Below are positions 17,995 through 27,459 of a DNA stretch of 64,000 bases, piece by piece. A model generated the notes under the pieces. That model had not been told where the DNA came from. It saw only the letters and a program-made list of their open reading frames with translations, and did not search any database. The DNA is from Bradyrhizobium daqingense (GTDB taxonomy: Bacteria; Pseudomonadota; Alphaproteobacteria; Rhizobiales; Xanthobacteraceae). A program made the translations under genes and the position numbers. The stretch lies in the NCBI RefSeq assembly GCF_021044685.1, contig NZ_CP088014.1, positions 1,674,001 through 1,738,000 on the forward strand, read 5' to 3'. The stretch's first letter is position 1, and each line of letters begins with the position of its first letter.

Positions 17995-18058
17995 ACGCTG
18001 CCGCCGGTCGGGGCGACCCAACTCCGTGATCGATCCGGCGGCGGCAGCGCGAGTGTTC

Positions 18059-20653
18059 ATGGCAAGATGGAATCGACTGGCGGTGATCGCAGCGCTCGCT
18101 CTCGCCGCGAGTGCCTGCATGCCGACGGCCGCTCTTGCCCAGCAGGGCAGCCTTGCGGCGCAGGGCGCGCGGATCAACGAGCTCAGCAAGGCCGGCCGAT
18201 ATTCGGAAGCACTGCCGCTCGCCCAGGCGATGGTGGCGAGCCTGGAGAAGAGCGACAACGGCCGCGATCTCGCCGCCGCGCTCAATAATCTCGGACAGGT
18301 TCATGCCGGCCTGGGCCGCGACGATCTGGCCGAGCCGATCTACAAGCGCGCGATTGCCTTGATGGAGAGGTCGGTCGGCCTCGACACGCCTTTGGTTGCG
18401 ACCGAGCTGACCAATCTCGCCGCGCTGTATCAGCGGCAGGGCCGTTTCGCCGAGGCCGAGCCGCTGTTCAAGCGCGCGCTCGCCGTGCGCGAAAAGAGCC
18501 TGTCGCGTGAACATCCCGACGTCGGTCAGGCCCTGAACAATCTGGCCACGCTCTACGTCAAGCAAGAGCATTTTGCCGAGGCCGAACCGCTGTTCCGGCG
18601 GGCGCTTGCGATCTACCAGAAGGTTGCAGGTCCCGAGCATCCCGCGGTCGCGACGGTCCTCAACAACATCGGCCAGGTCGACCGCGACCTCAATCGCCAT
18701 GCCGAGGCTGAAGCGCCGATCAGGCGCTCGCTCGCGATCCGCGAGAAAGTGTTGGGGCCGGATCATCCCGATGTCGCCCGCTCGCTCAACAATCTTGCGG
18801 GCCTCTATCAGCACCAGCAGCGCCATGCCGAGGCCGAGCCGCTGTATCGGCGCGCGCTCGCGATCCGCGAGCGCGCCTTCGGCGCCGATCACCCCGACGT
18901 TGCGATCTCGACCAGCAATTTTGCCTCCTTCCTCCAGGTCACCGGACGGACTGCCGACGCCTTGCCGCTAGCAGAGAAGACACTCGCCAATAATCGGGCG
19001 CAGTTGCGCGTCGTGCTGCCGATCCTGTTTTCCGCGCGGCAGCAGCATCTTCTGCCTGACGACAAGGCGCTGGACGAGGCGCTCGCGGCGATCCAGCGCG
19101 GCACGAAGTCCTCCGCCGCCTCCGCCGTGAACAAGCTCGCGGTGCGGCTCGCCGCCGGCAGCGACCGGCTCGCCGAGCTCGTGCGCAGGGATCAGGATCT
19201 CGCATTCGAGTCCGAAGCGCTCGACAAGGCGATCATCGCCGCAGTGTCCAAACCGTCTGCCCAGCGCGATTTGAGCGCCGAGCAGCGCAGCCGCGCGCGG
19301 ATCGCCGCGATCGCGAACGAGCGCCGCGGATTGCAGAAGACGCTCGCCGTCGAGTTTCCCGACTATGCCTCGCTCTCCAACCCGCTGCCGCTGGCGGCCA
19401 GGGACATTCAGTCCTTGCTGTCGGCCGACGAGGCGATGGTGGTCTATGCCGTCGTCGACAAGCAGAGTTACGTCATCGCGATCGCGCGCGAGGGCGTCGA
19501 TTGGAAGGAGATTCCGCTCGGAGCGGATGCGCTGACACAGAAGGTTGCAGCATTCCGCAAGGGGCTCGATGTCGGCAAGGCGCGCGATGCGTCCGGCAAG
19601 GCCGGGTTGTTCGACCTCGGACTCGCGAACGAGCTCTATGCCGCGCTGCTCGGCCCGGTCGAGGCGCTGACGAAGGACAAGCGCAATCTGCTGGTCGTGC
19701 CGTCGGCGGCGCTGACCGCGTTGCCGTTTCATCTGTTGGTCACGGAGAAGCCACAGGCTGCGATTCCGGACAGGCTCGAAGGTTATCGAAGTGCCGCCTG
19801 GCTGTTGCGGCGTCAGGCCGTCTCGGTGCTGCCCTCGGTGATCAGCCTGAAATCGCTGCGTGCCTTTGCGCGCAGGGATCACGGCGTCAAGCCGATGACG
19901 GGTTTCGGCGATCCCGTGTTCAACCCTGCAGAAGGGCCGGCCGAGCGTCGCGCGGCAAGCGGCAAGGTCGCGGCGCGCAGCATAGCCACCGCCGCCTATA
20001 CCGATTTCTGGCGCGGCGCCGGTGTCGATCGCGCAAGGTTGGCGCAGGCGCTGCCGCAACTGCCGGATACTGCGGACGAGCTGACCGCGGTGGCAAGGGA
20101 TGTCGGCGCTTCCGAGGCCGACATCCATCTCGGCCGCGATGCCAGCGAAACGACGCTCAAGCGTGCAGCGCTTGCTCAATACGGCATCATCTACTTTGCC
20201 ACCCACGGCCTCGTCGCCGGAGACATCAAGGGACTGGGCGAGCCATCGCTTGCGCTCTCCATTCCCGACCGGCCATCGGACCTCGACGACGGCCTTCTCA
20301 CCGCGAGCGAAGTCGCCCAGCTCAAGCTCAATGCGGATTGGGTGGTGCTGTCGGCCTGCAACACCATCGCGGGCGACAAGCCCGGCGCCGAAGCCCTGTC
20401 CGGATTGGCGCGCTCATTCTTCTATGCCGGTGCCCGTGCATTGCTGGTCTCGCATTGGGCGGTGGATTCGGAAGCTGCCACGCGCCTGACCACGTCGACA
20501 TTCGATCTGCTCAAGAACGAGCCGAAGATCGGTCGCGCCGAAGCCTTGCGCCGCGCGATGTTGACCTATCTCGACGACGCCTCGTCACCGCGCAACGCCT
20601 ATCCCGCGATGTGGGGACCGTTCGCACTCGTTGGTGAAGGTGAGGTAAGATAA
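18059..20653 (+). CDS. Secreted TPR-CHAT protein, putative cysteine protease
   Basis: An 864-residue protein. A signal peptide ([21 protein letters not shown]) is followed by about seven 42-residue TPR units (about 30-310), a linker (310-560) and a C-terminal CHAT domain (about 560-860). The caspase-like dyad is visible: His716 in [10 protein letters not shown] and Cys767 in [15 protein letters not shown] domains are clan CD relatives of caspase and separase. Most characterised ones are cytosolic; here the leader predicts export, possibly as a lipoprotein at ASAC. An in-frame extension to 17948 overlaps hugZ and is rejected. The TPR part resembles the protein encoded at 8086-9048. Substrate and partner are unknown. 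Confidence 0.88.
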   Translation: MARWNRLAVIAALALAASACMPTAALAQQGSLAAQGARINELSKAGRYSEALPLAQAMVASLEKSDNGRDLAAALNNLGQVHAGLGRDDLAEPIYKRAIALMERSVGLDTPLVATELTNLAALYQRQGRFAEAEPLFKRALAVREKSLSREHPDVGQALNNLATLYVKQEHFAEAEPLFRRALAIYQKVAGPEHPAVATVLNNIGQVDRDLNRHAEAEAPIRRSLAIREKVLGPDHPDVARSLNNLAGLYQHQQRHAEAEPLYRRALAIRERAFGADHPDVAISTSNFASFLQVTGRTADALPLAEKTLANNRAQLRVVLPILFSARQQHLLPDDKALDEALAAIQRGTKSSAASAVNKLAVRLAAGSDRLAELVRRDQDLAFESEALDKAIIAAVSKPSAQRDLSAEQRSRARIAAIANERRGLQKTLAVEFPDYASLSNPLPLAARDIQSLLSADEAMVVYAVVDKQSYVIAIAREGVDWKEIPLGADALTQKVAAFRKGLDVGKARDASGKAGLFDLGLANELYAALLGPVEALTKDKRNLLVVPSAALTALPFHLLVTEKPQAAIPDRLEGYRSAAWLLRRQAVSVLPSVISLKSLRAFARRDHGVKPMTGFGDPVFNPAEGPAERRAASGKVAARSIATAAYTDFWRGAGVDRARLAQALPQLPDTADELTAVARDVGASEADIHLGRDASETTLKRAALAQYGIIYFATHGLVAGDIKGLGEPSLALSIPDRPSDLDDGLLTASEVAQLKLNADWVVLSACNTIAGDKPGAEALSGLARSFFYAGARALLVSHWAVDSEAATRLTTSTFDLLKNEPKIGRAEALRRAMLTYLDDASSPRNAYPAMWGPFALVGEGEVR

Positions 20654-20941
20654 GAAGCCGAGCGGGAATTGTGCGTCGCAATAACCGGAAGTAACGCGCC
20701 AATGCGCCTTTGGTTGCGCGATCATTCGCGCTTTTTTGATGCCTCCGCTCAGAGCTGACATGCGCGACGTTTGGCGCGGTCTTTGAATAAACCAAATCCT
20801 ACGGGATCAGCTTGGCAACGCCAGCGTTCATCAGTATTAGGTCGTTCCAGCCGAGGCCGGAACGGCCTATTATTCACGGTGACCGCGATGGCGTCCAAAC
20901 TTGGTCGCGCTGGGTGTCGCGGGTTCTAGGAGGATTTTTTC
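20654..20941 (+). promoter_or_regulatory. Long leader region of pckA
   Basis: A 288-base gap with no gene. It contains a hairpin at 20841-20867 (GTCGTTCCAGC paired with GCCGGAACGGC, two mismatches), and AGGAGGA at 20928-20934 with ideal 7-base spacing to the pckA GTG. Such a strong ribosome site and long gap suggest regulated high expression. I could not assign promoter boxes with certainty. Confidence 0.4.
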
Positions 20942-22558
20942 GTGCAAGAGACGGGCGTGCGCAACGGTGCCTTCGGCGCCGACAAATTCGGCTTAAAGAA
21001 CCTCAAGCAGGTTCACTGGAACCTCGGTGCGCCGCAACTCTATCAATACTCGCTCTCGGCGGGTGAGGCGGTGCTGTCCGCCGACGGCGCGCTCTGCGCC
21101 GACACCGGCGAGTTCACCGGTCGCAGCCCGAAGGACAAGTTCACGGTGCGCGACGCCACCACCGACAAGAAGATGTGGTGGGCCGGTAACCAGTCGATCA
21201 CCGCAGAGCAGTTCGAGACGCTCTACCAGGATTTCCTCAAGCATGCCGAAGGCAAGCGCCTGTTTGCGCAGGATCTCTATGGCGGCGCCGATCCGGCCTA
21301 CCGGATCAAGACGCGCGTCTTCACCGAACTCGCCTGGCACTCGCTGTTCATCCGCACGCTGTTGATCCGTCCCGAAGCGATCGAGCTGTCGACCTTCGTG
21401 CCGGAGCTCACCATCATCGACATGCCGAGCTTCCGCGCCGATCCTAAACGTCACGGCTGCCGTTCGGAGAACGTCGTCGCGATCGATTTCGCCCGCAAGA
21501 TTGTCCTGATCGGCGGGTCTTATTATGCCGGGGAGATGAAGAAGTCGGTCTTCACCACGCTGAACTACTATCTGCCCGAGCGCGGCGTGATGCCGATGCA
21601 CTGCTCGGCCAATGTCGGCGCCAAGGGCGATACCGCGATCTTCTTCGGGCTGTCGGGCACCGGCAAGACCACGCTGTCGGCCGATCCCAACCGCACGCTG
21701 ATCGGTGACGACGAGCACGGCTGGGGTCCGAACGGCGTCTTCAATTTCGAAGGCGGCTGCTATGCCAAGTGCATCAAGCTGTCGCAGGAAGCCGAGCCCG
21801 AGATCTATGCGGCCTCGACCCGCTTCGGCGCGGTGCTCGAGAACTGCGTGCTCGACGACGACACCCGCGTGGTCGATTTCGACGACGGCTCCAAGACCGA
21901 GAATACGCGCTCGGCCTATCCGCTCGACTTCATCCCGAACGCATCGCGCACCGGCCGCGCGCCGCAGCCGAAGAACGTGGTGATGCTCGCGGCCGACGCC
22001 TTCGGCGTGCTGCCGCCGATCGCCAAGCTCACGCCGGCGCAGGCGATGTATCACTTCCTCTCCGGCTACACCGCCAAGGTCGCGGGCACCGAGCGCGGTC
22101 TCGGCAACGAGCCGCAGCCGGAATTCTCGACCTGCTTCGGCTCGCCCTTCCTGCCGCTCGATCCCAGCGTTTACGGCAACATGCTGCGCGACCTCATCGC
22201 TCAGCACAATGTCGATTGCTGGCTGGTCAACACCGGCTGGACCGGCGGCAAGTACGGCACAGGCAACCGCATGCCGATCAAGGTGACGCGCGCGCTGCTC
22301 ACCGCCGCGCTCGACGGCTCGCTCCGCAACGTCGAATTCCGCACCGACAAATATTTCGGCTTCGCGGTCCCGACCGCGCTGCCGGGCGTGCCTCACGAGA
22401 TCCTCAACCCGGTCAACACCTGGAAGGACAAGGACGAGTTCGACAAGACCGCCCGTGCGCTGGTCGGCATGTTCCAGAAGAACTTCGCCAAGTTCGAAGC
22501 GCAAGTGGATGCAGAGGTTCGCGCGGCTGCGCCGGACGTGAAGCTCGCGGCGGAATAA
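20942..22558 (+). CDS. pckA: Phosphoenolpyruvate carboxykinase (ATP)
   Basis: A 538-residue ATP-dependent PEPCK of full length. The kinase P-loop [11 protein letters not shown] begins at about residue 236, preceded by [10 protein letters not shown]; the metal and substrate regions IGDDEHGWG and [12 protein letters not shown] are intact. It converts oxaloacetate and ATP to PEP, CO2 and ADP, the first committed step of gluconeogenesis on C4-dicarboxylates, the carbon source of rhizobial bacteroids. The start is a GTG with AGGAGGA upstream. A clear terminator follows at 22583-22607. It lies near chvI, as in relatives. Confidence 0.97.
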   Translation: MQETGVRNGAFGADKFGLKNLKQVHWNLGAPQLYQYSLSAGEAVLSADGALCADTGEFTGRSPKDKFTVRDATTDKKMWWAGNQSITAEQFETLYQDFLKHAEGKRLFAQDLYGGADPAYRIKTRVFTELAWHSLFIRTLLIRPEAIELSTFVPELTIIDMPSFRADPKRHGCRSENVVAIDFARKIVLIGGSYYAGEMKKSVFTTLNYYLPERGVMPMHCSANVGAKGDTAIFFGLSGTGKTTLSADPNRTLIGDDEHGWGPNGVFNFEGGCYAKCIKLSQEAEPEIYAASTRFGAVLENCVLDDDTRVVDFDDGSKTENTRSAYPLDFIPNASRTGRAPQPKNVVMLAADAFGVLPPIAKLTPAQAMYHFLSGYTAKVAGTERGLGNEPQPEFSTCFGSPFLPLDPSVYGNMLRDLIAQHNVDCWLVNTGWTGGKYGTGNRMPIKVTRALLTAALDGSLRNVEFRTDKYFGFAVPTALPGVPHEILNPVNTWKDKDEFDKTARALVGMFQKNFAKFEAQVDAEVRAAAPDVKLAAE

Positions 22559-22582
22559 GGTCGCAGCGGTTGAAATACGAGA

Positions 22583-22607
22583 GGGCGGCCGAGAAGCCGC
22601 CCTTTTT
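22583..22607 (+). terminator. Rho-independent terminator of pckA
   Basis: Perfect 7-base-pair stem GGGCGGC/GCCGCCC with a 6-base loop followed by five T residues, starting 24 bases after the pckA stop. Confidence 0.85.
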
Positions 22608-22630
22608 GTTTGCGGCGAGATCTCTCCGCT

Positions 22631-22716
22631 CGTCATTGCGAGCGCAGCGAAGCAATCCAGACTGCCTCTGGGGATGGACTCTGGATTGCTTCGTCGCTGC
22701 GCTCCTCGCAATGACG
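22631..22716. repeat. Palindromic repeat, GTCATTGCGAGCG family, copy 1
   Basis: Inverted repeat: left arm from 22631 (CGTCATTGCGAGCGCAGCG) and right arm ending at 22716 (GCTCCTCGCAATGACG). It lies between the convergent pckA and thioesterase genes. A second copy is at 23574-23660, on the other side of the thioesterase gene. Confidence 0.85.
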
Positions 22717-22732
22717 ATTTTTGTGGAAGCAG

Positions 22733-23548
22733 CTACGCCTTGAAGTAAGCGATTTGCGTCGTGGTCGCGAGCAGTCGCCCGTTCGGGGACCACAGCTCGC
22801 CGTTCTGGTCGCCATAGCTCCTGTGGAAGATCTTCGCGTCCGCCGTCGCCAGCACGCGCGTGATGTCTTCAGCCGCGAGATCCTCGCCGGTCGTGTGGAA
22901 ATAGGTCGTCAGCGACACCGTGCCGAAAGGCACCAGCTCGCGGCGCGCATGGAAGATGCGGCCGAAGAAGGCATCCGACATCGACATCAGCGACAGCATG
23001 TCGAGCTTGCGCGGTGTGCGGTCGCAGATCCAGATCTTGGAATAGGTGCTGGCGGACTCGGCCTGCGGCGGGCCGATGCGCATCTCGCCCTCGACGAAGC
23101 GGAATTCGTACTGATTGGCCCAGGACGCCGAGATCTTCGGGAACGGCAGCGTCTGCTCGAACGGCTTGGCGTCCGGGCATTTCGCCACCCTGTGCTCCCA
23201 GGACGGCCGGCGCTCGGCGAACACGGCGGTGGCGAGCGTTGCGACTTCGCCGCCGCCCTGGCTGAGCTCGACGCTCCAATGCTGGCTGGAGCGGTTGGCC
23301 TTCACCAGGCGCAGGTCGAGATCGAACGGACCCTTGGCGATCGGCGCGCAGTAATTGACGGTGAGCGCGAGCGGATCGCCGGCGCGTTCGGGATGGTCGA
23401 TCAGCGCGCGCAGAATCGTCGCGGCGGTGGCGCCGCCGAACGGACCGACGAAGGCCCAGTAATCGTCGCTGGTGTGCCCCTGCCAGCTGGAGTCACCGGC
23501 GGTGATGCGGGTGGCATCGTCGAAGGGGTGGGGGAGCTTGGCGTGCAT
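22733..23548 (-). CDS. Acyl-CoA thioesterase-like protein, double hot-dog fold
   Basis: A 271-residue cytosolic protein. The N-terminal half has FVGPFGGATAATILRALIDHP and the strand LTVNYCAPIAKGPFDLDLRL; the C-terminal half has FGTVSLTTYFHTTGEDLA and GRLLATTTQIAYF. This is the arrangement of the 4HBT_3/TesB-like thioesterase family (two fused hot-dog domains). Predicted activity is hydrolysis of an acyl-CoA; the chain length is unknown. It is a single gene on the minus strand, bracketed by two repeats of the same family (22631-22716 and 23574-23660), with a terminator of pckA facing it. Confidence 0.8.
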   Translation of the reverse strand: MHAKLPHPFDDATRITAGDSSWQGHTSDDYWAFVGPFGGATAATILRALIDHPERAGDPLALTVNYCAPIAKGPFDLDLRLVKANRSSQHWSVELSQGGGEVATLATAVFAERRPSWEHRVAKCPDAKPFEQTLPFPKISASWANQYEFRFVEGEMRIGPPQAESASTYSKIWICDRTPRKLDMLSLMSMSDAFFGRIFHARRELVPFGTVSLTTYFHTTGEDLAAEDITRVLATADAKIFHRSYGDQNGELWSPNGRLLATTTQIAYFKA

Positions 23549-23573
23549 TGGTGGTCCTCGATGCCTCCCCGGC

Positions 23574-23660
23574 CGTCATTGCGAGGAGCCCTTGCGCCGA
23601 AGCAATCCAGGCTGTCTCGACGGAAAGATTCTGGATTGCTTCGCTGCGCTCGCAATGACG
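23574..23660. repeat. Palindromic repeat, GTCATTGCGAGCG family, copy 2
   Basis: Left arm from 23574 (CGTCATTGCGAGGAGCCC) and right arm ending at 23660 (GCTGCGCTCGCAATGACG). The arm with the extra GGAG is on the left here and on the right in copy 1, so the two copies appear inverted to each other around the thioesterase gene. Confidence 0.85.
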
Positions 23661-23781
23661 GTGGTTGAGGTTGCGGCGTCGCGTCACCGCCGCCACTTTG
23701 GGGATGATGATAATCATATCATCATCCGCCTTACGTCACGCAATAACCTTGCAGGTAACGACGCTTCCACGCCGCGGAAAA

Positions 23782-26307
23782 TCAGCCCGCGACGTCGCGC
23801 AAATTCGGCAGCAGCGGGGTCGTCGGATTGACCGGCACGTTCCAGATCTCCTCGGCGTATTCGCGGATGGTGCGGTCCGAGCAGAACCACGCCATGCGCG
23901 CGACGTTGAGGATGGAGGCGCGCGTCCAGGCCGGCGACACCAGCCAGCGCGCGTCGACCGCGCGCTGCGCCTCGTAATAGGAATCGAAATCGGCGCTGAC
24001 CATGTAATGGTCGAGATAGCGCAGCGCGTGCGCGATGGACTCGAAACGACCGGGGTCGCCGGGCGAGAACTCGCCGGTCCCGATCGCATTGATGGCGCGC
24101 TGGAGCTTCGGCGAATTCCGGATGATGTCGGAGGCATCCAGCCCCTGCTTGCGCCGGATCATGACGTCGCCGGCCTCTAGGCCGAAGATCGCGATGTTCT
24201 CGGGCCCGACATGGTCGCGGATCTCGATATTGGCGCCGTCGAGCGTGCCGATGGTGATGGCGCCGTTCAGGGCCAGCTTCATGTTGCCGGTGCCGGAGGC
24301 TTCCATGCCGGCTGTCGAGATCTGCTCGGACAGATCGGCCGCGGGAATGATCACTTCGGCGAGGCTGACATTGTAGTCGGGCAGGAAGGCGACCTTCAGC
24401 TTGCCGTCGATCGCGGGGTCGTTGTTGACGATGTCGGCGACGTCGTTGATCAGCTTGATGATCAGCTTGGCATAGCGATAGCTCGCCGCCGCCTTGCCGG
24501 CGAAGATCTTCACCCGCGGCACCCAATTGCCGTTGGGATCGTCCTTGATCGCCTGATACAGCGCGACCGTCTCGATGACGTTGAGCAGCTGGCGCTTGTA
24601 TTCGTGGATGCGCTTGATCTGCACGTCGAACAGCGCGTTCGGGTCGACCTTGATGCCGAGCCGCTCGCCGATCAGCCGCGCCAGCGCCGCCTTGTTGGCG
24701 TGCTTGACGGCACGGAAATTCTTCTGGAATTCGACGTCGCTGGCGCGCGCCTCGATCAGGCTGAGCTGGGTGGGATCGTCGAGCACGGCCTCGCCGCAGG
24801 TCTCGCGCAAGAGGTCGGTCAGCTTCGGGTTCGCCAGCATCAGCCAGCGGCGGAAGGTGATGCCGTTGGTCTTGTTGGTGATGCGTCCGGGATAGAGATG
24901 GTTGAGGTCGTGGAACACGGTCTCGCGCATCAGGTCGGAATGCATCGCCGAGACGCCGTTGATGCGGTGCGAGCCGACGAAGGCGAGCTGGCCCATGCGC
25001 ACGCGGCGGCCGCTCTTCTCGTCGATCAACGAGACCGAGGCACGGAAGTCGATGTCGCCGGGGCAGCGCGCCTCCGCGAGCGCCAGATGCTGCACGTTGA
25101 TGCGGTAGATGATCTCGAGGTGCCGCGGCAGCAGCCGCTCGAACAGCTCGACCGGCCAGGTCTCCAGCGCTTCGGGCAGCAGCGTGTGGTTGGTGTAGGA
25201 GAGCGTGGCGACCGTGATCTTCCAGGCCTCGTCCCAGCGGAAATTGTGGAGGTCGACGAGGATCCGCATCAGCTCGGTGACGGCGAGGCTCGGATGGGTG
25301 TCGTTGAGCTGCACCGCGACCTTCATCGCGAGGCTGCGGAGCTGGCCGTCGGAGCTCAGGTGGCGATTGACGAGGTCCTGGAGCGAGGCGGAGACGAAGA
25401 AGTATTCCTGGCGCAGCCGCAGCTCGCGGCCCGCCGGGCTCTCGTCGTTCGGATAGAGGAATTTGCAGATCGCTTCCGCGCGTGACTGCTCCGCGCTGGC
25501 GCTGACATAATCGCCCTTGTTGAAGGCGTCGAGCTTCAACGGATCGGGCGAGCGCGCCGACCACAGGCGGAGCGCGTTGACGTGCTGGCCGCGCCAGCCG
25601 ACGATCGGCGTGTCATAGGCGATCGCCTGCACGGTCTCGTCGGGATGCCAGATCGCGCGGTCGCGGCCCTTGTCGTCGACATGCTCGACGCTGCCGCCGA
25701 AATGGACGTGATAGATCACCTCCGGCCGCTGCAATTCCCAGGGGTTGCCGAAGCTCAGCCATTCGTCGGGATATTCCTGCTGCCAGCCCTGATTGATGAT
25801 CTGGCGAAACAGGCCGTAATCGTAGCGGATGCCGTAGCCGATCGCGGGGATCGACAGCGTTGCCATGCTCTCCATGAAGCAGGCCGCGAGGCGGCCGAGG
25901 CCGCCATTGCCGAGGGCTGCGTCGGGCTCGCATTTTCGCAGTTCGGGCAGCGACACGCCGAGATCGCCGAGCGCGACCTCGAAGATCTTGAGCAGGCCCA
26001 TGTTGTTGAGCGCGTCGGTGAAGAGGCGGCCGATCAAAAATTCGAGTGAGAGATAATAGACGCGCTTGCGACCCGCGTCGTAGCTGTGCTTCTCGGCGGT
26101 GAGCCAGCGATGCACGATGCGGTCGCGCAGCGCGAGCGCCGCGGCCTGGTACCAGTCGTGCTTGGTCGCCATGCCCGCGTCCTTGCCGATGGCAAGGCGC
26201 AGCTTCGCCAGGATCGCGCCCTTGATCTCGGTCAGCGCGAGCTCGTCGACGGGCTGGCCGGGGGCGGGAAAATTTGGCTGGAAAGATTGATCTTGCAAGG
26301 CCTTCAC
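23782..26307 (-). CDS. glgP: Glycogen/starch phosphorylase
   Basis: An 841-residue GT35 phosphorylase of normal length. The pyridoxal phosphate Lys is K677 in EASGTGNMKLALNGA. Other signatures are YYLSLEFLIGR, NGGLGRLAACFMESMA, LNDTHPSLAVTELMRIL and KRIHEYKRQLLN. It releases glucose-1-phosphate from stored glycogen in the cytosol. The start is a GTG at 26307, the only candidate before an upstream stop; AGGA lies unusually close to it. No other glg gene is adjacent, so it stands outside the usual glycogen operon. It is divergent from the small secreted protein gene at 26496. Confidence 0.96.
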   Translation of the reverse strand: MKALQDQSFQPNFPAPGQPVDELALTEIKGAILAKLRLAIGKDAGMATKHDWYQAAALALRDRIVHRWLTAEKHSYDAGRKRVYYLSLEFLIGRLFTDALNNMGLLKIFEVALGDLGVSLPELRKCEPDAALGNGGLGRLAACFMESMATLSIPAIGYGIRYDYGLFRQIINQGWQQEYPDEWLSFGNPWELQRPEVIYHVHFGGSVEHVDDKGRDRAIWHPDETVQAIAYDTPIVGWRGQHVNALRLWSARSPDPLKLDAFNKGDYVSASAEQSRAEAICKFLYPNDESPAGRELRLRQEYFFVSASLQDLVNRHLSSDGQLRSLAMKVAVQLNDTHPSLAVTELMRILVDLHNFRWDEAWKITVATLSYTNHTLLPEALETWPVELFERLLPRHLEIIYRINVQHLALAEARCPGDIDFRASVSLIDEKSGRRVRMGQLAFVGSHRINGVSAMHSDLMRETVFHDLNHLYPGRITNKTNGITFRRWLMLANPKLTDLLRETCGEAVLDDPTQLSLIEARASDVEFQKNFRAVKHANKAALARLIGERLGIKVDPNALFDVQIKRIHEYKRQLLNVIETVALYQAIKDDPNGNWVPRVKIFAGKAAASYRYAKLIIKLINDVADIVNNDPAIDGKLKVAFLPDYNVSLAEVIIPAADLSEQISTAGMEASGTGNMKLALNGAITIGTLDGANIEIRDHVGPENIAIFGLEAGDVMIRRKQGLDASDIIRNSPKLQRAINAIGTGEFSPGDPGRFESIAHALRYLDHYMVSADFDSYYEAQRAVDARWLVSPAWTRASILNVARMAWFCSDRTIREYAEEIWNVPVNPTTPLLPNLRDVAG

Positions 26308-26495
26308 TTCCTGGTCGACTGAACACTGAACCCTACGCGCCTTGCTCCTGCACCGGAGCCGTCACGGGCGCGGCCCGGCACTGGCGCAAATTTATGCAAG
26401 GACCGGGCCGGTTTGGGAACCCGGGTGAGCACGGAGAAACGCTGATTTGCTGCTAGAATGGCGGACAATTCAGCCATCACTGTGGAGGAACCGCC

Positions 26496-26741
26496 ATGAG
26501 ACCTCTGATGAGACTGCTGCTCGAAATCGCCACTGCGACCCTGCTCGTCGTCTGCATCGGCGCCTCCAGCGCAGCTCTTGCCGCCGGCAAGCCCGGTCGC
26601 AGCGCCGACGGTCTCAGCTGCGGCTTCACCGTCCCGCCGAACGCATCGCCCACAGCCCGCTGCGCGGCCATCAAGCGCCAATGCGGCGGCAAGTTCTATG
26701 CGAGCGCGTGCGGAGACAAGCTGATGTCGGCAGCGAGGTGA
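26496..26741 (+). CDS. Small secreted protein, four cysteines in the mature part
   Basis: An 81-residue protein. The first 31 residues form a signal peptide (EIATATLLVVCIGASSAALAA). The mature 50 residues contain four Cys (SCGF, RCAA, QCGG, ACGD) and a basic character, so two disulphides are possible after export. The ribosome site GGAGG lies 8 bases before the ATG. I do not recognise the family. It may be a periplasmic or surface peptide. Coding is supported by the leader plus good ribosome site; the gene is divergent from glgP. Confidence 0.6.
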   Translation: MRPLMRLLLEIATATLLVVCIGASSAALAAGKPGRSADGLSCGFTVPPNASPTARCAAIKRQCGGKFYASACGDKLMSAAR

Positions 26742-26896
26742 GGGCGGCAAGCCTCCATCACCGGCGCTCGGCCTTGCTCAGGGCGTTGTCGCCTCAGAAC
26801 AAATTAAGAACACTTTAGCAAGTCTTTGATATATCATTGTGATTCGGTATTGCGCCGACACAACATCTAGCGTCCGTCAGACTTCGCGAGGACTAC

Positions 26897-27328
26897 ATGT
26901 CCACCATTGCCTTCGATCAGTTTGCCCTCACCCGGATCGCCGATTTCGCCCGGTCGCTGTCGCGTCTGCATCGGGCCGCGCGGCGGCAGCGGATCGACGA
27001 CGACCAATTCGACCGCGAGTTCAACGCGGTGTGCCAGTCGATCTGGGGCTACACCATCGACGACGTCAGCGACGAGCTGTTCTTGACCGACGACCATCTG
27101 TTTCTCGACACGCTGGACGAGGCGCATGCGCGCATCTTCGCGGCCGAGCAGGGCTATGACCTCGTCGACGAGACTGGCATGCTGACAGATTGGTGGGGCT
27201 TCTGCTGGATGATCCTGGCAGAGAAGCGCGGCCTGTTGACGCCGGAGAACCGCGCCGCGGCGCGCGCGGCGATCGAGGAGAAATATCTGGCGGCACCGAA
27301 CGTGATTGGTGTGATCATCGGGAGGTAG
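26897..27328 (+). CDS. Conserved-looking hypothetical protein, acidic, cytosolic
   Basis: A 143-residue protein with GAGG 6-7 bases before the ATG. No signal peptide or membrane helix. It is rich in Asp and aromatic residues; features include DDDQFDREFNAVCQSIWGY, LFLTDDHLFLDTLDEA and a WWGFCWMIL core, followed by a helix-rich tail ending VIGVIIGR. I do not recognise a family. The upstream gap (26742-26896) is AT-rich for this genome and likely holds its promoter. It is convergent with the DUF2865 gene, with a palindromic repeat between them. Confidence 0.65.
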   Translation: MSTIAFDQFALTRIADFARSLSRLHRAARRQRIDDDQFDREFNAVCQSIWGYTIDDVSDELFLTDDHLFLDTLDEAHARIFAAEQGYDLVDETGMLTDWWGFCWMILAEKRGLLTPENRAAARAAIEEKYLAAPNVIGVIIGR

Positions 27329-27337
27329 TCGCGCTGT

Positions 27338-27454
27338 GTGCCCCGGGCGCTGCGCAGCACGTCAGTGATGCGCTGCTGAACCGGGGCCTATCTCGCGGCA
27401 TACAGGGTCCCGGCTCTGCGCAGCAGCGTTGCACGCTGCAGCGCGTCCGGGGCA
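27338..27454. repeat. Palindromic repeat, GTGCCCCGGGCGC family, copy 1
   Basis: Long imperfect inverted repeat: starts GTGCCCCGGGCGCTGCGCA and ends GCTGCAGCGCGTCCGGGGCA, with an internal GGGTCCCGGCTCTGCGCA block. It lies between two convergent genes. A second copy is at 29861-29998. Confidence 0.8.
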
Positions 27455-27459
27455 TCAGA

